From: Azospirillum brasilense | GTDB taxonomy: Bacteria > Pseudomonadota > Alphaproteobacteria > Rickettsiales > UBA3002 | Assembly: GCA_003241645.1 (NCBI GenBank) | Contig: QFOX01000030.1 | Location: forward strand, 1-24,685 | Direction: 5' to 3' | Length of the DNA: 24,685 nucleotides | The notes under the pieces: generated by a model | Databases searched by the model: none | What the model was told of the DNA's origin: nothing | What the model saw: only the letters and a program-made list of their open reading frames with translations | Shown here: positions 22,829-24,685 of the stretch, piece after piece | Layout of the letters: the number at the start of each line of letters is the position of its first letter | Position numbering within the stretch: position 1 is the stretch's first letter | Translations under genes and position numbers: made by a program

Positions 22829-22846
22829 CGTAGCGGTGCGCTACGC
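22828..22846. terminator. Perfect stem-loop shared by two convergent genes
   Basis: GCGTAGCG (22828-22835) and CGCTACGC (22839-22846) form a perfect 8-bp stem with a GTG loop. It covers the end of the prepilin-like gene and of the thioesterase gene, including the stop codon of the latter (22841-22843). It lacks a U-run in both directions, so it is terminator-like rather than a classic terminator. Confidence 0.5.
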
Positions 22847-23227
22847 CTGCGGCAATGGGCGCGGCTGTTTCTTCTCGTCGATGGCCACATACACGAACAC
22901 GCCTTCGGTGACCTTGATGGTGGCGGCTTCGCTGCGGTGGCGGCGCCATGCGGTGATGTCCACCTTCATGCTGGTGCGGCCGGTGGCGATGATCTTCGCG
23001 AAAATACTCACCTCATCGCCCACCGATACGGGCGCAAGGAACGACATGCTGTCGATATGCACGGTGGCGATGCGCCCGCCCGAATGGCTGGAGGCGACCG
23101 AGCCGCCCGCCAGATCCATTTGCGAAAGCAACCAGCCGCCGAAAATATCGCCGTTGGCGTTGGTGTCAGCGGGCATGGCGATCACGCGGATGGTGGGCGA
23201 AGTGCTCGGCAGGGCGGCGTCGGTCAT
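22841..23227 (-). CDS. yciA: YciA-type hotdog acyl-CoA thioesterase
   Basis: The protein hydrolyses acyl-CoA thioesters. With the ATG at 23227 (GGAGA upstream) it has 128 residues: an open frame upstream to 23299 overlaps the terminator of tig and is unlikely. The hotdog signature DTNANGDIFGGWLLSQMD (21-38) matches YciA, and Asp38 corresponds to the catalytic Asp44 of the Haemophilus influenzae enzyme. The later DSMSFLAPVSVGD is also typical. The C-terminal FVYVAIDE-K-PRPLP is the usual ending. It lies between tig and clpP, on the same strand, where many proteobacteria have no gene. A small cytoplasmic enzyme; its physiological substrate is unknown. Confidence 0.88.
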   Translation of the reverse strand: MTDAALPSTSPTIRVIAMPADTNANGDIFGGWLLSQMDLAGGSVASSHSGGRIATVHIDSMSFLAPVSVGDEVSIFAKIIATGRTSMKVDITAWRRHRSEAATIKVTEGVFVYVAIDEKKQPRPLPQA

Positions 23228-23284
23228 GGGGTTCTCCAATGCTGGGTAGGCAGGCTGTAGCAGCATTGCAGCCGCGCGGCCACG

Positions 23285-23313
23285 AAAAAGCCCCGCCATT
23301 GCTGGCGGGGCTT
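23285..23313 (-). terminator. Intrinsic terminator of tig
   Basis: AAGCCCCGCCA (23288-23298) and TGGCGGGGCTT (23303-23313) form a perfect 11-bp stem with a 4-base loop. On the minus strand it is followed by more T (complement of 23285-23289), 27 bases past the tig stop. The plus-strand side has only two T. Confidence 0.85.
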
Positions 23314-23340
23314 GTGTCGTCTTTAGGGTTTAGCGCACGC

Positions 23341-24685
23341 CTATTTCTTGGCGCTTTTCTTGGCGGGGGCGGCTTCGCCCTCTTCCTCTTCGCCCATCAG
23401 CGCTTCGATGGTGGTGGGCACTTGCTTGCGCTTCACTTGGCCAAGCAGGTAGTCCACGGCCTTTTCCTCGAGGATCGGGCCACGCAGCTCATCAATGCCC
23501 TGCGGGTTCTTGCGGTAAAATTCGAACACTTTCTCTTCCTGGCCGGGGTACATGCGCGCCTGCTCCATCACGGCGGCGGAAAGCTCCTCACGCGTGATCT
23601 GCAGGTTGTTGGCACGGCCCACTTCCGACAGCAGGATGCCCAGCTTCACGCGGCGCGTGGCAATGGCTTCGTACTCTTTCTTCAGCTCGGCTTCGGATTT
23701 GTCCTTCAGCTCGGGGTCGCCTGCCTTTTTGGCTTCTTCCACCTGCTTCCAGATGCTCTCGAACTCGGCTTTCTGCATTTTCTCGGGCAGTTCCAGCTTC
23801 ACTTCCTTGTCCAGCAGGTCGAACAGCTGCTTCTTCGATTTCGTGCGGGCGGCACGCTCGAACTCGGCACCGAGTTGGCTGTTGATGGCTTTTTTCAGCG
23901 CTTCGAGGTTCTCGAAGCCGAGGCCTTCGGCCATTTTGTCGCTCACATCCGGCGTGTGCAGGTAGGAAACTTCATGCACGGTCACGTCGAAGGTGGCAGG
24001 CTGGCCGGCCAGATCGGCGCTGTGGTATTGTTCCGGGAATTTCACTTCGATGGTCTTGGTGTCGCCGGCTTTCAGGCCGATGAGCTGCTCTTCAAAGCCC
24101 GGAATGAACTGGTTGCTGCCCAGCTCCAGCTGGAAGCCCTTGCCTTCGCCACCGGCGAACGGCACGCCGTCGCGCTTGCCGAGGAAGTCGATCTTCACCA
24201 CGTCGCCATTATCGGCGGCACCGTCTTTTTTATGCGGGTGGCGGCGCGACTTGGCGAGGCGCTCGAGGCTTTCGTTCGTTTCCGACTCGGGCACTTCGAA
24301 GGTGTACTCATCCACGGTCAGCTTGCTGTAATCCACGGCGGGCAGCTCGGGCAGCACATCCACCGAAATGTCGAAGCTCAGGTCCTGGCCTTCTTCGAAG
24401 CTGACGATCTTGATATCCGGCTGCATGGCGGGGCGCAGCTTGTTCTGGTCGATCACCTCTTTGGTGGCCTTGTTGATGCTGCTTTGCAGCACATCGCCCA
24501 GCACGTCGCGGCCGTATTTCTTCTTCATCATGTCCATCGGCACTTTGCCGGGGCGGAAGCCGGGCATTTTCACCTTGGCGCTCAGCGATTGCAGCTCCAC
24601 TTCCATTTCGGCTTCCACGTCCTTCGCGGGAACGATCACATGGAAGTTGTGGGTCAGGCCGGTTTTTTCTTTGGCGGTGATTTGC
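23341..24685 (-). CDS. tig: Trigger factor, start codon cut by the window edge
   Basis: Trigger factor is the ribosome-bound chaperone and peptidyl-prolyl isomerase at the exit tunnel. The frame runs to the window end; the last base (24685) is probably the G of the ATG, followed by QITAKEKTGLTHNF, so only two bases are missing and the full protein is about 448 residues. The ribosome-binding signature GFRPGKVP is at 43-50, as in E. coli. The FKBP domain (about 150-245) shows GDVVKIDFLGKRDGVPFAGG and GFEEQLIGLKAGD. The long helical C-terminal arms follow, ending in an acidic then Lys-rich tail (EEEEGEAAPAKKSAKK). An internal GTG at 24639 could be misread as a start. It is the first gene of the tig-clpP-clpX-lon order. 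Confidence 0.96.
   Translation of the reverse strand, partial: QITAKEKTGLTHNFHVIVPAKDVEAEMEVELQSLSAKVKMPGFRPGKVPMDMMKKKYGRDVLGDVLQSSINKATKEVIDQNKLRPAMQPDIKIVSFEEGQDLSFDISVDVLPELPAVDYSKLTVDEYTFEVPESETNESLERLAKSRRHPHKKDGAADNGDVVKIDFLGKRDGVPFAGGEGKGFQLELGSNQFIPGFEEQLIGLKAGDTKTIEVKFPEQYHSADLAGQPATFDVTVHEVSYLHTPDVSDKMAEGLGFENLEALKKAINSQLGAEFERAARTKSKKQLFDLLDKEVKLELPEKMQKAEFESIWKQVEEAKKAGDPELKDKSEAELKKEYEAIATRRVKLGILLSEVGRANNLQITREELSAAVMEQARMYPGQEEKVFEFYRKNPQGIDELRGPILEEKAVDYLLGQVKRKQVPTTIEALMGEEEEGEAAPAKKSAKK

Noticed and set aside
24637..24639. GTG as the start of trigger factor
   Set aside because: Sixteen in-frame upstream codons match the trigger factor N-terminus, and the last base fits an ATG split by the window edge.

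Overview
The window looks like chromosomal core sequence from an alphaproteobacterium. It is G+C-rich (near 60% in the genes counted by hand) with short intergenic gaps. The evidence is the era-recO-(membrane protein)-parC block, the alphaproteobacterial type of ParC, an AhpC/AhpD/OxyR peroxide locus, and a tig/clpP/clpX/lon protease cluster. I cannot fix the order. Pilin-like proteins of the type seen here are, from memory, frequent in Micavibrio- and Rickettsiales-like lineages, but that is only a hint. No rRNA, tRNA, CRISPR array, insertion sequence or phage gene was recognised.

Layout. 1-2974 (+): the end of an unknown gene, a membrane histidine-kinase-like protein whose phospho-acceptor His is replaced by Gln, and a low-G+C hypothetical gene that abuts parC tail to tail. 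2975-7855 (-): era, recO, a Gly/Ala-rich membrane protein and parC, all reading left. 7856-9808 (+): a cold-shock locus, with a strong promoter, a roughly 220-nt structured leader, a CspA-type protein, and a DEAD-box-type RNA helicase with DETD in motif II and a hairpin over its Shine-Dalgarno. 9873-10613 (+): an SDR-family protein lacking the catalytic Tyr. 10671-12223 (-): DUF2061 protein, a 43-codon small ORF, ahpC and ahpD. They diverge from oxyR (12413, +), which is coupled through ATGA to an unknown gene. 14205-15785 (+): four small unknown genes, the last two overlapping. 15846-16166 (-): a cysteine-free ArsR-family repressor. 16387-24685 (-): lon, clpX, clpP, a YciA-type thioesterase and trigger factor (start codon cut by the window edge). 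Two paralogous prepilin-like genes on the + strand are interleaved with this cluster.

How the parts fit. Most named genes serve housekeeping and stress physiology: chromosome decatenation (ParC), recombination (RecO), ribosome maturation (Era), cold adaptation (Csp and helicase), peroxide defence (OxyR, AhpC, AhpD) and protein quality control (trigger factor, ClpXP, Lon). The least explained material is the degenerate kinase, the small ORF before ahpC, the 13345-15785 run of unknown genes, and the pilin-like pair inside the protease cluster. I found no clearly new multi-gene system; these are the best candidates for follow-up.
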